The notes: generated by a model from the letters alone, not told the origin. A stretch of 64,000 bases of DNA from SZUA-254 sp031379665 (GCA_031379665.1 JANNFI010000004.1:1-64000); one strand, 5' to 3'; shown: positions 36,301-44,853, counted from the first letter of the stretch. Translations and numbers: made by a program.

Positions 36301-38588
36301 GTCAGGTAGACGCCGAGAGTGTTGTCGGATCGTGGCTTTTGCACTCCCTCGACATCATGCGTGACGTACGGCATGGTGGAGAACTTCGAGACAGAGGACC
36401 ATTGGCCACCGCCGGCGGTCGTCCAGTTGCTCAATCTCCAGAAATATTGCCTCCCGTACGCAGGGCCGGGAACGGTGAGCGCCGTCGGAGCCCCGGGCAT
36501 CGTCGTGTCGAGGACGATGCCCGATTGAAACGTCTGCTCGGTCGAGATCTGGAGCCTGCAGGAAAGAACCCCTGACGAATAAAAACCCCACGATAGTACG
36601 ATGGCTTGGGGGAGCTGAAGTATCGTGCCGTAGTTGGGAGAGTATGGATACGGAGGTGAGATGAACAGACCGCCGTCGGTGGTGTACTGGATGGTTTCCG
36701 ATTTGCCGACGGCGAAGCCGTGGGTTGAATCGTACATCGAGATGTCGAGGAGGGTGGAGCTCCCCTGGGTCGTCTGACTCATCCAATGCAATCCGGTGTT
36801 GGTCGACCGGTAGATGTCACCACCCCGTCCCGTCGCGAATATGTGAGCCGTGTCCGGGGCGGAGATATCGTGGATCTCTCCGAACGAGAGGATGCCCGAT
36901 GAATATCTCCACGTGGCCCCGCCATTCGTCGTGCTATGGATGACCGCGTTATGGTTTCCCGCGGGTTCCGGACCGAAAAAACCGCCGACGATTCCGAGAG
37001 TTTGCGATGGGAATGACGCCGCCCGGTAACGGAAGGAGGGGGAGAGCGTGACGTTCTGCCAGGAGAGCCCGCCATCGACCGTCCGCAGGGCAACGGAGTC
37101 TCCCGCGATGATGCCGAGTGAGGGGTTCTGGAAGGCGACCGAATACAGGTCGAAGCCGGCACCGCCCGGTCGTGGAAGCCAGGTCGTCCCCCCATCCGTC
37201 GTACGGAGGATCCTGCCGTCATCCCCGACTGCGATACCGGTAGAGGGGGATGTGAAGTCAACGGAACGGAGCGCCTGTGGGTAGCCGGTCGTCTCAAGGG
37301 TCCACGTCGTCCCGGAATCGGTCGACCGGAGGAAGAGACCAAAATCACCGACGACGGCGCACGTCGACGAATCGAGACAATCGATGGCGAACAGGTCGAC
37401 CGCCGTCCCTGCCTTCAGCGTGGTCCAGGTCTGCGCTGCGTCGTCCGTCCGGATAATCGTCCCTTCATCACCCACGACCAGCGCGGAGGCCGGGCCGATC
37501 GCCGAAACCCCATGAAAAGAGATCCCGTCAAGGACTACCGAGGTCTGCCACGTCTCGCCGCCGTCGTTCGTGTAGGCGGGGAAGCCGGCCATCGTGGTCA
37601 CGATCCCCGCTGTCGAATCGAAGAAGCCGGCGTCGGTGATCGGCACGATGTAGGAAAGTCTCGATTCCCAGGTCATTCCGCCATCGTTCGTGCTAAGGAT
37701 CCACCCCTCGCTCGATGCGGCGAAACCCCGGGACGAATCGATGAAGTAGATCGTCCGCCAGCTCAGGCTGCCGGCTTCGGGAACCGTCGTCCAGGTGAGC
37801 CCACCGTCGGTCGTGCGGCGAATCGTTCCGGTGCCCGCGACGAAGGCGCGTGCGCTGTCGACGACCCAGACCGAATAAAGGTTCTCTCCGCCACCTGCGG
37901 CCCGCGAGATCCAGCTTTCCCCCCCGTCCGGTGAGTAGACGATCCGACCGCCGTCGCCGACCGCCATCGCGCTGGCGTCCCTGAATGAGACCGCGTTCAG
38001 GAATGAGGCGATGCCCGGGAGCGGAATCGCCGACCACATCGATCCGCCGTCGATGGTACGGTAGAGGTCGCCGCCCCTGCCGACGGCTATGCCGTGATCC
38101 CGATCGCTGAAACCCACCCCCGTGAAGTGGACGTTCGAGGTAAAGGAACCGTTCGTCTGGCGTTCCCAACTCCGCCCGGCATCGGTCGTCCTCAAGACGA
38201 CCCCGTAATCGCCCGCGGCGGTCCCGACCCCGGTTTCGGGAAAGCATACCGCGCGGAGCGGCGTGTTGTTGCCGGTCCAGAGCGGTGACCAACTCGCACC
38301 TTTGTTCGTCGACCGTAAGACGTTTCCTCGGATCCCCACGGAGAATGCGGTGTGGGGACCGGCGATCGCGACCGCGTGGATCGGCGAGTTCTGGTTGCTC
38401 GTGGACTTCAACATCCATCCACCCTGGGCAATGGACAGATCGACCAGAACCGGAAGCAACAACACGAGGGAGAGCAGAATGTGGGGACTCCGGCTCGAAT
38501 GACCGATCGTCCTTACCCGATCGTGGAGCGGCCCGGTCGGGTCCGGTCGCGTGGGAGACTGGTGGACGGTATCGTCCTTGTTTGCCAT
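33303..38588 (-). CDS. Giant secreted Ycf48/BNR-propeller protein with SdrB-like repeats and T9SS sorting domain
   Basis: 1761 residues. After a 35-residue basic N-terminus comes a signal peptide core (~36-54, ending S-I-A-Q). Residues ~60-650 hold repeated Ycf48/sialidase-like blades (T-D-G-G-x-T-W or S-T-N-x-G-x-x-W, then A-V-G-D-x-G motifs). About 660-770 is fibronectin-like, ~780-1000 an OB-fold-like region, and ~1010-1200 has two SdrD B-like repeats (F-E-D-L-D-G-D-S-V-R-D-P-G). The end (~1660-1761) is a type IX secretion C-terminal domain: Q-N-Y-P-N-P-F-N-P-A-T, then Y-D-I-L-G-R-E-I and G-I-Y-F-Y-R-I. It should cross the outer membrane and be attached or released at the surface. A binding or adhesive role is inference. 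Confidence 0.9.
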   Translation of the reverse strand: MANKDDTVHQSPTRPDPTGPLHDRVRTIGHSSRSPHILLSLVLLLPVLVDLSIAQGGWMLKSTSNQNSPIHAVAIAGPHTAFSVGIRGNVLRSTNKGASWSPLWTGNNTPLRAVCFPETGVGTAAGDYGVVLRTTDAGRSWERQTNGSFTSNVHFTGVGFSDRDHGIAVGRGGDLYRTIDGGSMWSAIPLPGIASFLNAVSFRDASAMAVGDGGRIVYSPDGGESWISRAAGGGENLYSVWVVDSARAFVAGTGTIRRTTDGGLTWTTVPEAGSLSWRTIYFIDSSRGFAASSEGWILSTNDGGMTWESRLSYIVPITDAGFFDSTAGIVTTMAGFPAYTNDGGETWQTSVVLDGISFHGVSAIGPASALVVGDEGTIIRTDDAAQTWTTLKAGTAVDLFAIDCLDSSTCAVVGDFGLFLRSTDSGTTWTLETTGYPQALRSVDFTSPSTGIAVGDDGRILRTTDGGTTWLPRPGGAGFDLYSVAFQNPSLGIIAGDSVALRTVDGGLSWQNVTLSPSFRYRAASFPSQTLGIVGGFFGPEPAGNHNAVIHSTTNGGATWRYSSGILSFGEIHDISAPDTAHIFATGRGGDIYRSTNTGLHWMSQTTQGSSTLLDISMYDSTHGFAVGKSETIQYTTDGGLFISPPYPYSPNYGTILQLPQAIVLSWGFYSSGVLSCRLQISTEQTFQSGIVLDTTMPGAPTALTVPGPAYGRQYFWRLSNWTTAGGGQWSSVSKFSTMPYVTHDVEGVQKPRSDNTLGVYLTLADSNQNSNPGYYWTQSTPLNPADTIRLKAVCAVPPGEFQVGGVSRMVVYDADTALDSWRGIIVDIVAPAGPGFSGIQPGDSVTLVGTVAETPSPSVNSLTVFRATGAVVSGAGVVLSPISVAVSDFYLDEYPSGMVRYSRGEQYEGMLVELSDLLVASEHDTASGSQTLTDGAGNSFTMTDDSRWFTVRGHRDPASLYSPPAPGAFIRFLRGLITILPGTGSNRGYCIAPVYPEDIVFGTPHGGLIEGKIFQDLNNDSLRAFPDKLASRMLVFLTGKNSLTAFTGTDGRFRFDRLDSGTFSVTTEQRPGWVFTTPANGVHTLALPENGASTGHDIGTYFRGGFITGTVFEDLDGDSVRDPGEPGLPGRTVRLTGGAADSTITDASGNYHFERLPNGSFKVGIKDQLYWWRTAPATPGDRPASVTSADLTSDGIDFGYSFCVKLRFKIVVDDVAGFTHDLWWGIRPGASTGFWLTDTGATRIDSLEGEFEIPPREFAKMVGIFDARFHDPHYPLEEESPHFGQGGWTDVRDFRSFGQVDTFLVSFLPSYLGGGGYPMTLRWDPAAIARSFNGPVFIDDGHGAVADMKSTGEFVVTDDSISSCLLITNEPAISEDWISSWQLVSLPVHPGSPGVRAIYPSATGKAYSFDPLIGYRQNDTLVAGMGYWLHYQKKVDTLAIEGVERSVDTVDVWEGWNLVGTLSTGLAASSARSDPPDLLSGLFYGYQHGYFLADSLLPGMGYWVRSAGDGAMVLDVASPAPAPRQGRRMTIVEQVEGANILKVGNPAGGAMSLYFCADPQQGDPTRADPFELPPPPPAGEFDARFATQRILETVSEGDVRDIPVVISSPRYPVTLSWEMLSFTSTATLTVGPRMIPLRDDGAVELSGGDVTVVLTLRGTPGLPGAFTLHQNYPNPFNPATVIRYDLPAEAAIELIIYDILGREIRRIVNEVQPAGFFSREWDGTNEAGVPVVSGIYFYRILAHSSAAGSFTDIRKMILLK

Positions 38589-38747
38589 AACGAGATTACC
38601 CTTCGTACGATCCGGTGGCCCGGAGTAATCGAGAAGGAACGTACCGTAATGTACGGAAAATATCCGGAAATTCGACCCCCTATCGGATATCCACTGTCGT
38701 CCGGTCGCAGGCGGAGTACTGCCAGCCCGGGGAGCGACAGCGAACCC

Positions 38748-38778
38748 TTGATTATCCCGTGGATTTTTGGTATCTTTT
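38748..38778 (+). promoter_or_regulatory. Promoter for tRNA-His (and perhaps tRNA-Glu)
   Basis: TTG at 38748-38750, 20-nt spacer, TATCTTTT at 38771-38778, 15 nt before the tRNA-His gene. Confidence 0.5.
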
Positions 38779-38793
38779 CAGCTTCAATTTCCT

Positions 38794-38868
38794 GGTGTCC
38801 ATAGTTCAGCTGGTTAGAACGCCAGGTTGTGGCCCTGGAGGTCGCGGGTTCAAATCCCGCTGGACACC
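38794..38868 (+). tRNA. tRNA-His (anticodon GUG)
   Basis: Acceptor stem GTGTCCA/TGGACAC plus the histidine-specific extra G at 38794 facing discriminator C at 38868. Anticodon arm CCAGG/CCTGG around loop TTGTGGC (anticodon GTG), T-arm GCGGG/CCCGC. The G-1:C73 pair is the identity element for histidyl-tRNA synthetase. Confidence 0.96.
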
Positions 38869-38990
38869 CCCGGCGTACCCCGATGATGAGAAAACACCCC
38901 CATCCCCGGCGACGCAGTTTCACCTTTCACGAGTAAAACACCGATCCACCGGCTGCGTCCGATCGAGGGTCTTTCCCGGTTGTTTCGCAG

Positions 38991-39063
38991 GCCCCCATCG
39001 TCTAGAGGCCTAGGACACGAGCTTTTCAAGCTTGCGACACCGGTTCGAATCCGGTTGGGGGCA
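38991..39063 (+). tRNA. tRNA-Glu (anticodon UUC)
   Basis: Acceptor stem GCCCCCA/TGGGGGC, anticodon arm CGAGC/GCTTG around loop TTTTCAA (anticodon TTC), T-arm CCGGTTCGAATCCGG, discriminator A. 122 nt downstream of tRNA-His; no separate promoter recognised. Confidence 0.96.
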
Positions 39064-39118
39064 CACCATCTCTCTGGGGGCATCCATCGCCACAGGTAGT
39101 TCCCCACCGACCAAAAAC

Positions 39119-39164
39119 CTGCGAATTATCCCCCAAAACAGCGAATTTCACTCGCAGTTTTTTT
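39119..39164 (+). terminator. Possible terminator after tRNA-Glu
   Basis: CTGCGA (39119-39124) can pair with TCGCAG (39152-39157), followed directly by seven T. The 27-nt loop is long for an intrinsic terminator, although a smaller inner hairpin (GCGA/TCGC) is possible. Confidence 0.35.
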
Positions 39165-39188
39165 CTTCCTGATCTCTTCCTATATTTC
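39158..39188 (+). promoter_or_regulatory. Promoter for the GNAT-like gene
   Basis: TATATTTC at 39181-39188 with a T-run (39158-39164) in the -33 position, 19-20 nt upstream. The leader is about 43 nt and carries GAAAGGA before the ATG at 39238. The -33 box is weak. Confidence 0.4.
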
Positions 39189-39237
39189 GGGTAAATCGGG
39201 AACACAGCCCGGTAACCTCAGTACAGTCGAAAGGAAT

Positions 39238-39900
39238 ATGGGGGACCTTCAACGATACGGGAAATACATCGCGAACGGGTTGGTGCTTCATAAGATGCTC
39301 CAGTTGTTGGAGTCGATTGGGGTGCTGATTCAACCATACTTTTTTTACCAGGAGAATCTTCATCTCCACCTTGATCTCTCCCGGGGCGCCCGCTTCGATG
39401 GGTACCACTTTTCGGAGGTCGGTCCCGGGCAGGTCGAAGGAATCGCCGGACTCGACCCGAACTCGGATTCCCGGGACTCCATCCTCCACGAGTTCAGACT
39501 CGGTCGTCGATGTTTCGCCCTCCGGCACCATGGGAGGATCGTCGCCGCATCGTGGTGCGACACGCACGAGATCAATTTTACACCCCTTCGCAGGAGGCTC
39601 GAACACCACGAGGCCTACCTCTACCGAACCGAGACGCTCTACGCCTACCGGGGCCGCGACGTGGCGGCCTTCCTGAGGTCGAAAATTTACGATCTTCTCC
39701 TCGCCGACGACAGGGACGTGCTGTACAGTTATACCGACTACTTCAACCATTCCGCGGTCCGCTTCAAGAAAAAAATCGGGGCGAGGGTCCTGTTCGTCGG
39801 TCTGCACGTGAGGCTTTTCGGCTCGAAATGGAAAAATTGGAAGCTGACCCGGCATAACGTCGTCAGTCGGCCCTGGGCCACACCCCCTCAGACGGTCTGA
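39238..39900 (+). CDS. GNAT-like acetyltransferase (uncertain)
   Basis: 220 residues. The middle resembles a GNAT fold: G-R-R-C-F-A-L-R-H-H-G-R-I-V-A-A-S-W strand pair, then a Y-A-Y-R-G-R-D-V-A-A-F-L-R-S segment like the acetyl-CoA pyrophosphate loop (R/Q-x-x-G-x-G/A), and a C-terminal Y-T-D-Y-F-N-H-S-A-V-R-F-K-K-K-I-G-A like the family N-x-x-A-x-x-x-Y-x-K-x-G-F end. The loop lacks the second glycine. The N-terminal ~60 residues are not recognised. It begins 10 bases after the middle of a GAAAGGA site. It is a single gene preceding the nucleotidyltransferase; a surface-sugar role is only suggested by position. Confidence 0.5.
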   Translation: MGDLQRYGKYIANGLVLHKMLQLLESIGVLIQPYFFYQENLHLHLDLSRGARFDGYHFSEVGPGQVEGIAGLDPNSDSRDSILHEFRLGRRCFALRHHGRIVAASWCDTHEINFTPLRRRLEHHEAYLYRTETLYAYRGRDVAAFLRSKIYDLLLADDRDVLYSYTDYFNHSAVRFKKKIGARVLFVGLHVRLFGSKWKNWKLTRHNVVSRPWATPPQTV

Positions 39901-39987
39901 CTCCTGGCGGGGGCAGGAGGCCGTTGCGGGCCGTCCCCTGCAATCGTACTCACGATCCCCACACGATCCCCGCTCTCACCGAAATCC

Positions 39988-40018
39988 TTGTTTGAGACGT
40001 GGAATTGTCTTATATTTG
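39988..40018 (+). promoter_or_regulatory. Promoter for the nucleotidyltransferase-metK-ahcY genes
   Basis: TTG at 39988-39990, 20-nt spacer, perfect TATATTTG at 40011-40018. Transcription from about 40023 leaves a leader of ~19 nt without a clear ribosome site before the ATG at 40042. Confidence 0.65.
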
Positions 40019-40041
40019 CTGACATTTTCGTCTTTTTAACG

Positions 40042-41019
40042 ATGCGCGCGATCATACCCGTCGCCGGTTTCGGAAGCCGGTTGCGACCACACACTTTCAC
40101 GCTGCCGAAGGTCCTCCTGAACGTTGCGGGGAAACCGATACTCGGGCACATACTGGACAAGATCATCAGGGACGGCTTCACCGAAGCCACCTTGATTATC
40201 GGCTACCTGGGCGACCAGGTCTGCGATTACGTTCGGTCGAATTTCGACCTTAAGGTCGATTTCGTCGAACAGGAGGAGCGCAAGGGTCTCGCCCACGCGA
40301 TCCACATCGCGAGGCACACGATATCCACCGAACCGATCCTGATCATCCTCGGCGACACGATCTTCGATGTCGACCTGAAGCCGGTCATCGCCGGAAGGGA
40401 CACGGCGATTGGCGTCAAGCACGTCGAGGACCCGCGCAGGTTCGGCATCGCCGAAATCACCGACGGCCTTGTAACCAGGCTCGTCGAGAAGCCCGAACAC
40501 CCTACGAGCCACTACGCGATTGTCGGCCTCTACTGGATCGCCAATCCGGCGAAACTTCTCGAGGCCATCGACACGATCATGAACAAGGAGATCAAGACAA
40601 AGGGGGAGTACCAGCTGACCGACGCGCTCGAGACGATGCGCGCCGGTGGGGAGCGGATCACGACCTTTCCGGTGGAGGGCTGGTACGACTGCGGGAAGCC
40701 CGAGACGTTGCTCTCGACCAACCGACATCTCCTCGACGGCAATGGCGCGACCTACCAGCACCCCGGAGTGGTGATCATACCGCCGGTCTTCATCGCGCCG
40801 AACGCGAAGGTCACAGATTCCGTAATCGGGCCGTACGCCACCATCGCGGACGGAGTCACGGTGACGGACTCGATAATCCGTAACTCGATCGTCGGCGAGG
40901 AGGCGAGGGTCCAACAGGCCCTGCTCGAGAATTCCATCGTCGGGAGCAATGCGTCGGTGACCGGTTCCTTCAAGCGAATCAACATCGGAGACTCCTCCGA
41001 AATCGACTTTCATTCATAG
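40042..41019 (+). CDS. Sugar-nucleotide pyrophosphorylase with left-handed beta-helix tail
   Basis: 325 residues from ATG 40042; an in-frame TTG at 39988 lies inside the promoter and is rejected. The nucleotidyltransferase signature is G-F-G-S-R-L-R-P-H-T-F-T-L-P-K-V-L-L-N-V-A-G-K-P in broken form, with E-K-P-E-H-P and Y-D-C-G-K-P-E-T downstream. The last ~80 residues show hexapeptide repeats (D-S-V-I-G-P, D-S-I-I-R-N-S-I-V-G) of an LbH fold. Likely makes an NDP-sugar (dTDP-glucose or GDP-mannose type) for surface glycans; the exact nucleotide and sugar are undetermined. 10 nt before metK. Confidence 0.88.
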   Translation: MRAIIPVAGFGSRLRPHTFTLPKVLLNVAGKPILGHILDKIIRDGFTEATLIIGYLGDQVCDYVRSNFDLKVDFVEQEERKGLAHAIHIARHTISTEPILIILGDTIFDVDLKPVIAGRDTAIGVKHVEDPRRFGIAEITDGLVTRLVEKPEHPTSHYAIVGLYWIANPAKLLEAIDTIMNKEIKTKGEYQLTDALETMRAGGERITTFPVEGWYDCGKPETLLSTNRHLLDGNGATYQHPGVVIIPPVFIAPNAKVTDSVIGPYATIADGVTVTDSIIRNSIVGEEARVQQALLENSIVGSNASVTGSFKRINIGDSSEIDFHS

Positions 41020-41029
41020 AAAGGCCCCC

Positions 41030-42196
41030 ATGAAATACCTCTTCACCTCGGAGTCGGTGTCCGAAGGGCATCCCGACAAAGTCTGCGACCAGATTTCCGA
41101 CGCGGTACTCGACGCGATCCTCTCCGAGGATCCGATGTCGCGTGTCGCCTGTGAAACGTTCGCCACCACCGGTCTGGTCCTCGTGGGCGGGGAGATCACG
41201 ACGAAGGCGTACATCGAGGTCCCGAACATCGTGCGAAAGGTCGTGCGCGACATCGGCTACACGGAAGCGGGCGTCGGGTTCGACGCGGATTCCTGCTCGG
41301 TCCTCTCGGCGATCCACGCCCAGTCGCCCGACATCAAGATGGGTGTCGACACCGGTGGGGCCGGAGACCAGGGGATGATGTTCGGGTACGCCTGCACGGA
41401 AACCCCCGAGTTGATGCCGATGCCGATCATGTACGCGCACAAGCTCATGAAGCGGCTCGCGGACATCCGGAAGAAGGAGCCGCGGCTGATGCCCTACCTC
41501 AGGCCCGACGCGAAATCGCAGGTCACGGTCGAATACGACGGGAAACGCCCGGTGCGCATCAGGACCGTGGTCGTGTCGACGCAACACGCCCCGGGCGCCA
41601 ACCAGAAGAGGATCAGGGAAGACATCATCCGTAACGTCGCAAAAAAGATACTCCCCGCAGAGATGCTCGACGCGAAGACGCAATACTTCGTCAACCCCAC
41701 CGGGCGTTTCGAGACCGGCGGGCCCCACGGCGACAGCGGCCTGACGGGGCGCAAGATCATCGTCGACACCTACGGCGGCCGCGCGCCGCACGGCGGAGGG
41801 GCATTTTCCGGGAAGGACCCGACGAAGGTCGACCGGAGCGCAGCGTACGCTACGCGCCACCTCGCCAAGAACATCGTCGCCGCGGGGATCGCCTCGGAGT
41901 GCCTCATCCAGATCGCCTACGCGATCGGGGTCGAGGACCCGGTCTCGATCCACGTCCAGACGTTCGGCACCGGCGCGGTCTCGGACCAGGAGATCGAAAA
42001 AGAACTCCACCGCCTCACCAAGAAGGGCGGCCCCGTCGACATGACGCCCCGCGGCATCATCAGGCGGCTCGACCTTCGGCGGCCCATCTACCGGAAGACA
42101 GCCTCCTATGGACATTTCGGGAGGAACGACAAAGACTTCACGTGGGAGAAACTCGACCTGAAGGGTATCCTCAGGAAGGCGTTCAACCACCGCTAA
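41030..42196 (+). CDS. metK: S-adenosylmethionine synthetase
   Basis: 388 residues. Starts after AGAAAGG. Conserved S-E-G-H-P-D-K-V-C-D-Q-I-S-D-A-V-L-D at the N-terminus (methionine and ATP binding), G-A-G-D-Q-G-M-M-F-G-Y-A, and the glycine-rich phosphate loop G-G-R-A-P-H-G-G-G-A-F-S-G-K-D. Converts ATP and methionine to SAM, releasing PPi and Pi. Between the nucleotidyltransferase and ahcY; no SAM riboswitch seen upstream. Confidence 0.98.
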   Translation: MKYLFTSESVSEGHPDKVCDQISDAVLDAILSEDPMSRVACETFATTGLVLVGGEITTKAYIEVPNIVRKVVRDIGYTEAGVGFDADSCSVLSAIHAQSPDIKMGVDTGGAGDQGMMFGYACTETPELMPMPIMYAHKLMKRLADIRKKEPRLMPYLRPDAKSQVTVEYDGKRPVRIRTVVVSTQHAPGANQKRIREDIIRNVAKKILPAEMLDAKTQYFVNPTGRFETGGPHGDSGLTGRKIIVDTYGGRAPHGGGAFSGKDPTKVDRSAAYATRHLAKNIVAAGIASECLIQIAYAIGVEDPVSIHVQTFGTGAVSDQEIEKELHRLTKKGGPVDMTPRGIIRRLDLRRPIYRKTASYGHFGRNDKDFTWEKLDLKGILRKAFNHR

Positions 42197-42238
42197 CCGG
42201 CATTTAACAACAACCATCATCACACAATCATTGAAAGC

Positions 42239-43519
42239 ATGAACTACAAGAAGGGTCACTATAAGGTCGCAGATCTCTCACTCGCGAACGAGGGGAGACA
42301 GCTGATCTCCTGGGCCGAATCGAGGATGCCGGTCCTCCAGGCGCTTCGTGAGAAGTACCGGAAAATCAAACCGTTGAAAGGGTACCGCATCGCCGGGTGC
42401 CTGCACGTCACGAAGGAGACGGCGGTCCTCGTGAGGACGCTCGTCGACGCGGGTGCGCAGGTCTCCTGGAGCGGCTGCAACCCTCTCTCGACGCAGGATC
42501 CGGTCGCCGCGGCGCTCGCCGCAGACGGCGTTTCCATCTTCGCGTGGCACGGAATGTCCGTGAAGGACTTTTACTGGTGCATCGAGGAGACGCTCAGGAT
42601 GAAGCCGAACCTGACCCTCGACGACGGCGCGGACCTGATTTTCACGATCCACAAAAACCACCCGGAATTCTCCGAGAAGTACGTCATCGGAGGGACCGAA
42701 GAGACCACGACAGGCGTCCACCGACTTCGCTCCATGGCCGCCGATGGCGCGTTGAAATACCCGGTGATTGCAGTGAACGACGCGGAGACCAAGTGGGACT
42801 TCGACAACGTCTACGGCACGGGCCAGTCGACGCTCGACGGGATCCTGAGGGCCACCAGCATCCTGCTGGCCGGAAAGAACTTCGTCGTGGCCGGCTACGG
42901 GCACTGCGGCAGGGGTGTCGCCAGCCGCGCGAAGGGGCTCGGCGCAAACGTCATCGTGACCGAAGTGAAGGCCACTGCCGCCCTGAAAGCCACGCTCGAC
43001 GGAATGAGGGTGATGAAGATGGACGAGGCCGCGAAGGTCGGCGACGTCTTTGTGACCGCGACCGGCGTGAAGGACATCATCGTGAAACGTCATTTCCTCT
43101 CGATGAAGGAGGGCGCGATCATCTGCAACACCGGCCATTACGATTGTGAGATTAATTTGAATGATCTCGCGAAAGTGAAGAAGTCGGTCAGGACGATCAG
43201 GGCCAACAACGAGGAGTACACCCTTCGCGACGGCCGGCGGATCTACATCCTGGCGCAGGGCAGGCTCGTGAACCTCGCCGCGGCGGAGGGTCACCCCTCC
43301 GAGGTGATGGATATGTCGTTTGCGAACCAGTTCATGTCACAGCTTCGGCTCGCCCAGTTCGACAGGAAGGGAGTGCGCCTCGAGAACACTGTCCACGACA
43401 TCCCGGTCGAACAGGACCAGGAGATCGCCGGGGTCAAGCTCGCCACGATGGGGCTCAAGCTCGACAAGCTCACGCCCGAGCAGAAAGCGTACAACGAGGC
43501 GTACAGCGAGGGGACGTAA
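42239..43519 (+). CDS. ahcY: Adenosylhomocysteinase
   Basis: 426 residues; hydrolyses S-adenosylhomocysteine to adenosine and homocysteine, closing the SAM cycle with the HMT/MTHFR fusion at 20194. NAD-binding motif V-A-G-Y-G-H-C-G-R-G-V-A, substrate region T-G-V-H-R-L and G-T-G-Q-S-T, C-terminal F-D-R-K-G-V-R-L near the end. It belongs to the shorter ~425-residue class without the 40-residue insertion of some bacterial and eukaryotic enzymes. Followed by a strong hairpin, so this transcript likely ends here. Confidence 0.97.
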   Translation: MNYKKGHYKVADLSLANEGRQLISWAESRMPVLQALREKYRKIKPLKGYRIAGCLHVTKETAVLVRTLVDAGAQVSWSGCNPLSTQDPVAAALAADGVSIFAWHGMSVKDFYWCIEETLRMKPNLTLDDGADLIFTIHKNHPEFSEKYVIGGTEETTTGVHRLRSMAADGALKYPVIAVNDAETKWDFDNVYGTGQSTLDGILRATSILLAGKNFVVAGYGHCGRGVASRAKGLGANVIVTEVKATAALKATLDGMRVMKMDEAAKVGDVFVTATGVKDIIVKRHFLSMKEGAIICNTGHYDCEINLNDLAKVKKSVRTIRANNEEYTLRDGRRIYILAQGRLVNLAAAEGHPSEVMDMSFANQFMSQLRLAQFDRKGVRLENTVHDIPVEQDQEIAGVKLATMGLKLDKLTPEQKAYNEAYSEGT

Positions 43520-43548
43520 GCCCGTTACCTCTCCGTGACGGTCAATTC

Positions 43549-43583
43549 AGAAGGCGGCCCCCCAGGGGTCGCCTTCTTCGTTG
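43549..43583 (+). terminator. Rho-independent terminator after ahcY
   Basis: AGAAGGCG (43549-43556) pairs with CGCCTTCT (43570-43577), extended inward by a GCCCC/GGGGT block around a three-base loop. A short T-rich stretch (TCGTTGT) follows. Stem is very stable; the T tract is weak. Confidence 0.65.
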
Positions 43584-43612
43584 TCGGGGCCCCCGGACCG
43601 GGACCGACGCGC

Positions 43613-43643
43613 TTGATTTCGCGGTAATTATTTATAATCTTTG
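43613..43643 (+). promoter_or_regulatory. Promoter for the BNR-repeat gene
   Basis: TTG at 43613-43615, 20-nt spacer, AATCTTTG at 43636-43643 (one mismatch). The leader is short and includes AAGGAAAG before the ATG. Confidence 0.45.
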
Positions 43644-43662
43644 ATTCACACAAGGAAAGATC

Positions 43663-44853
43663 ATGATGAGCACAGTTCGGGTTCTCGTCGGTACGCGCAA
43701 GGGCGCGTTCATCCTCACCTCCGATGCCCGGAGAAAACAATGGAAGGTCGACGGCCCCCACTTTGGGGGTTGGGAGATGTACCACCTGAAGGGCTCGCCC
43801 GCCGATCCAGACCGGATCTACGCCTCGCAGACGAGCGGCTGGTTCGGGCAGATCATCCAGCGATCGAATGACGGGGGAAAGACGTGGGAGCAGCCCGGCA
43901 TCACACCTGGCGAACCGACGATCACCCCCGACGGGATGCCAATGGGGGAGAGCAACAAGTTCGTCTACGACACATCCGCGAAATCCGGTAAACCCCTGAC
44001 CACCCACCAATGGTACGACGGCACACAGCACCCGTGGGAGTTCAAGCGGGTCTGGCACCTGGAGCCGTCGCTCACCGACCCGGACACCGTCTACGCCGGC
44101 GTCGAGGACGCGGCGCTCTTCCGGACGACCGACGGGGGCCGATCGTGGCACGAACTCGCCGGGATGCGCGGCCACGGCACTGGATCGCAGTGGATGCCGG
44201 GCGCCGGAGGAATGGGCCTGCACACCATACTCCTGGATTACAAGAACCCGGGACGGATGTATGTCGCCATCTCGGCGGCGGGCGCGTTCCGGAGCGACGA
44301 CGCCGGGGCGACGTGGCGGCCAATCAATCGAGGCCTGAAGTCTCAATACATTCCCGACCCGAACGCCGAGGTGGGTCACTGCGTCCACCGGATCGCGATG
44401 CATCCCTCCCGGCCCGATGTCCTCTTCATGCAGAAGCACTGGGACGTCCTGCGGACCGACAACGCAGGGGAATCGTGGCACGAAATCAGCGGCAACCTGC
44501 CCACCGACTTCGGGTTCGTCATCGACGTGCACGCCCACGAGCCGGAGACTGTGTACGTGGTGCCGATCAAGAGCGACTCGGAACACTACCCGCCCGACGG
44601 GAAACTCCGCGTCTACCGCAATCGCGGCGGAGGCAGCGAGTGGGAGGCGCTCACGAAAGGCCTGCCCCAGAGCGACTGCTATGTCAACGTCCTGCGTGAC
44701 GCGATGGCCGTCGACACCCTTGACGAGTGCGGCGTCTACTTCGGCACGACCGGCGGGCAGGTGTACGGCTCCGCCGACTCGGGCGACACGTGGGCGCCGA
44801 TCGTGCGCGACCTGCCGGCGGTCCTCTCGGTCGAGGTGCAGGTGGTTCCGTGA
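43663..44853 (+). CDS. BNR/sialidase-like propeller protein (cytoplasmic)
   Basis: 396 residues (ATG 43663, or the adjacent ATG at 43666). Repeated blades carry S/T-N/D-D-G-G-K-T-W and T-D-G-G-R-S-W, with Asp-box-like motifs at about 70-80, 155-165, 205-215 and 265-275, and P-x-x-x-Y-A-spacings. This is a VPS10/sortilin- or exo-sialidase-type beta-propeller. Unlike the 1761-residue protein it has no signal peptide and no sorting domain. The glycosidase catalytic residues of true sialidases are not evident, so an enzymatic role should not be assumed. Just upstream of the ThiS-MoeB pair, about 30 nt away. Confidence 0.8.
   Translation: MMSTVRVLVGTRKGAFILTSDARRKQWKVDGPHFGGWEMYHLKGSPADPDRIYASQTSGWFGQIIQRSNDGGKTWEQPGITPGEPTITPDGMPMGESNKFVYDTSAKSGKPLTTHQWYDGTQHPWEFKRVWHLEPSLTDPDTVYAGVEDAALFRTTDGGRSWHELAGMRGHGTGSQWMPGAGGMGLHTILLDYKNPGRMYVAISAAGAFRSDDAGATWRPINRGLKSQYIPDPNAEVGHCVHRIAMHPSRPDVLFMQKHWDVLRTDNAGESWHEISGNLPTDFGFVIDVHAHEPETVYVVPIKSDSEHYPPDGKLRVYRNRGGGSEWEALTKGLPQSDCYVNVLRDAMAVDTLDECGVYFGTTGGQVYGSADSGDTWAPIVRDLPAVLSVEVQVVP

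Noticed and set aside
40980..41029. SAM riboswitch upstream of metK
   Set aside because: Only 10 nt separate metK from the upstream gene; no room for an aptamer.
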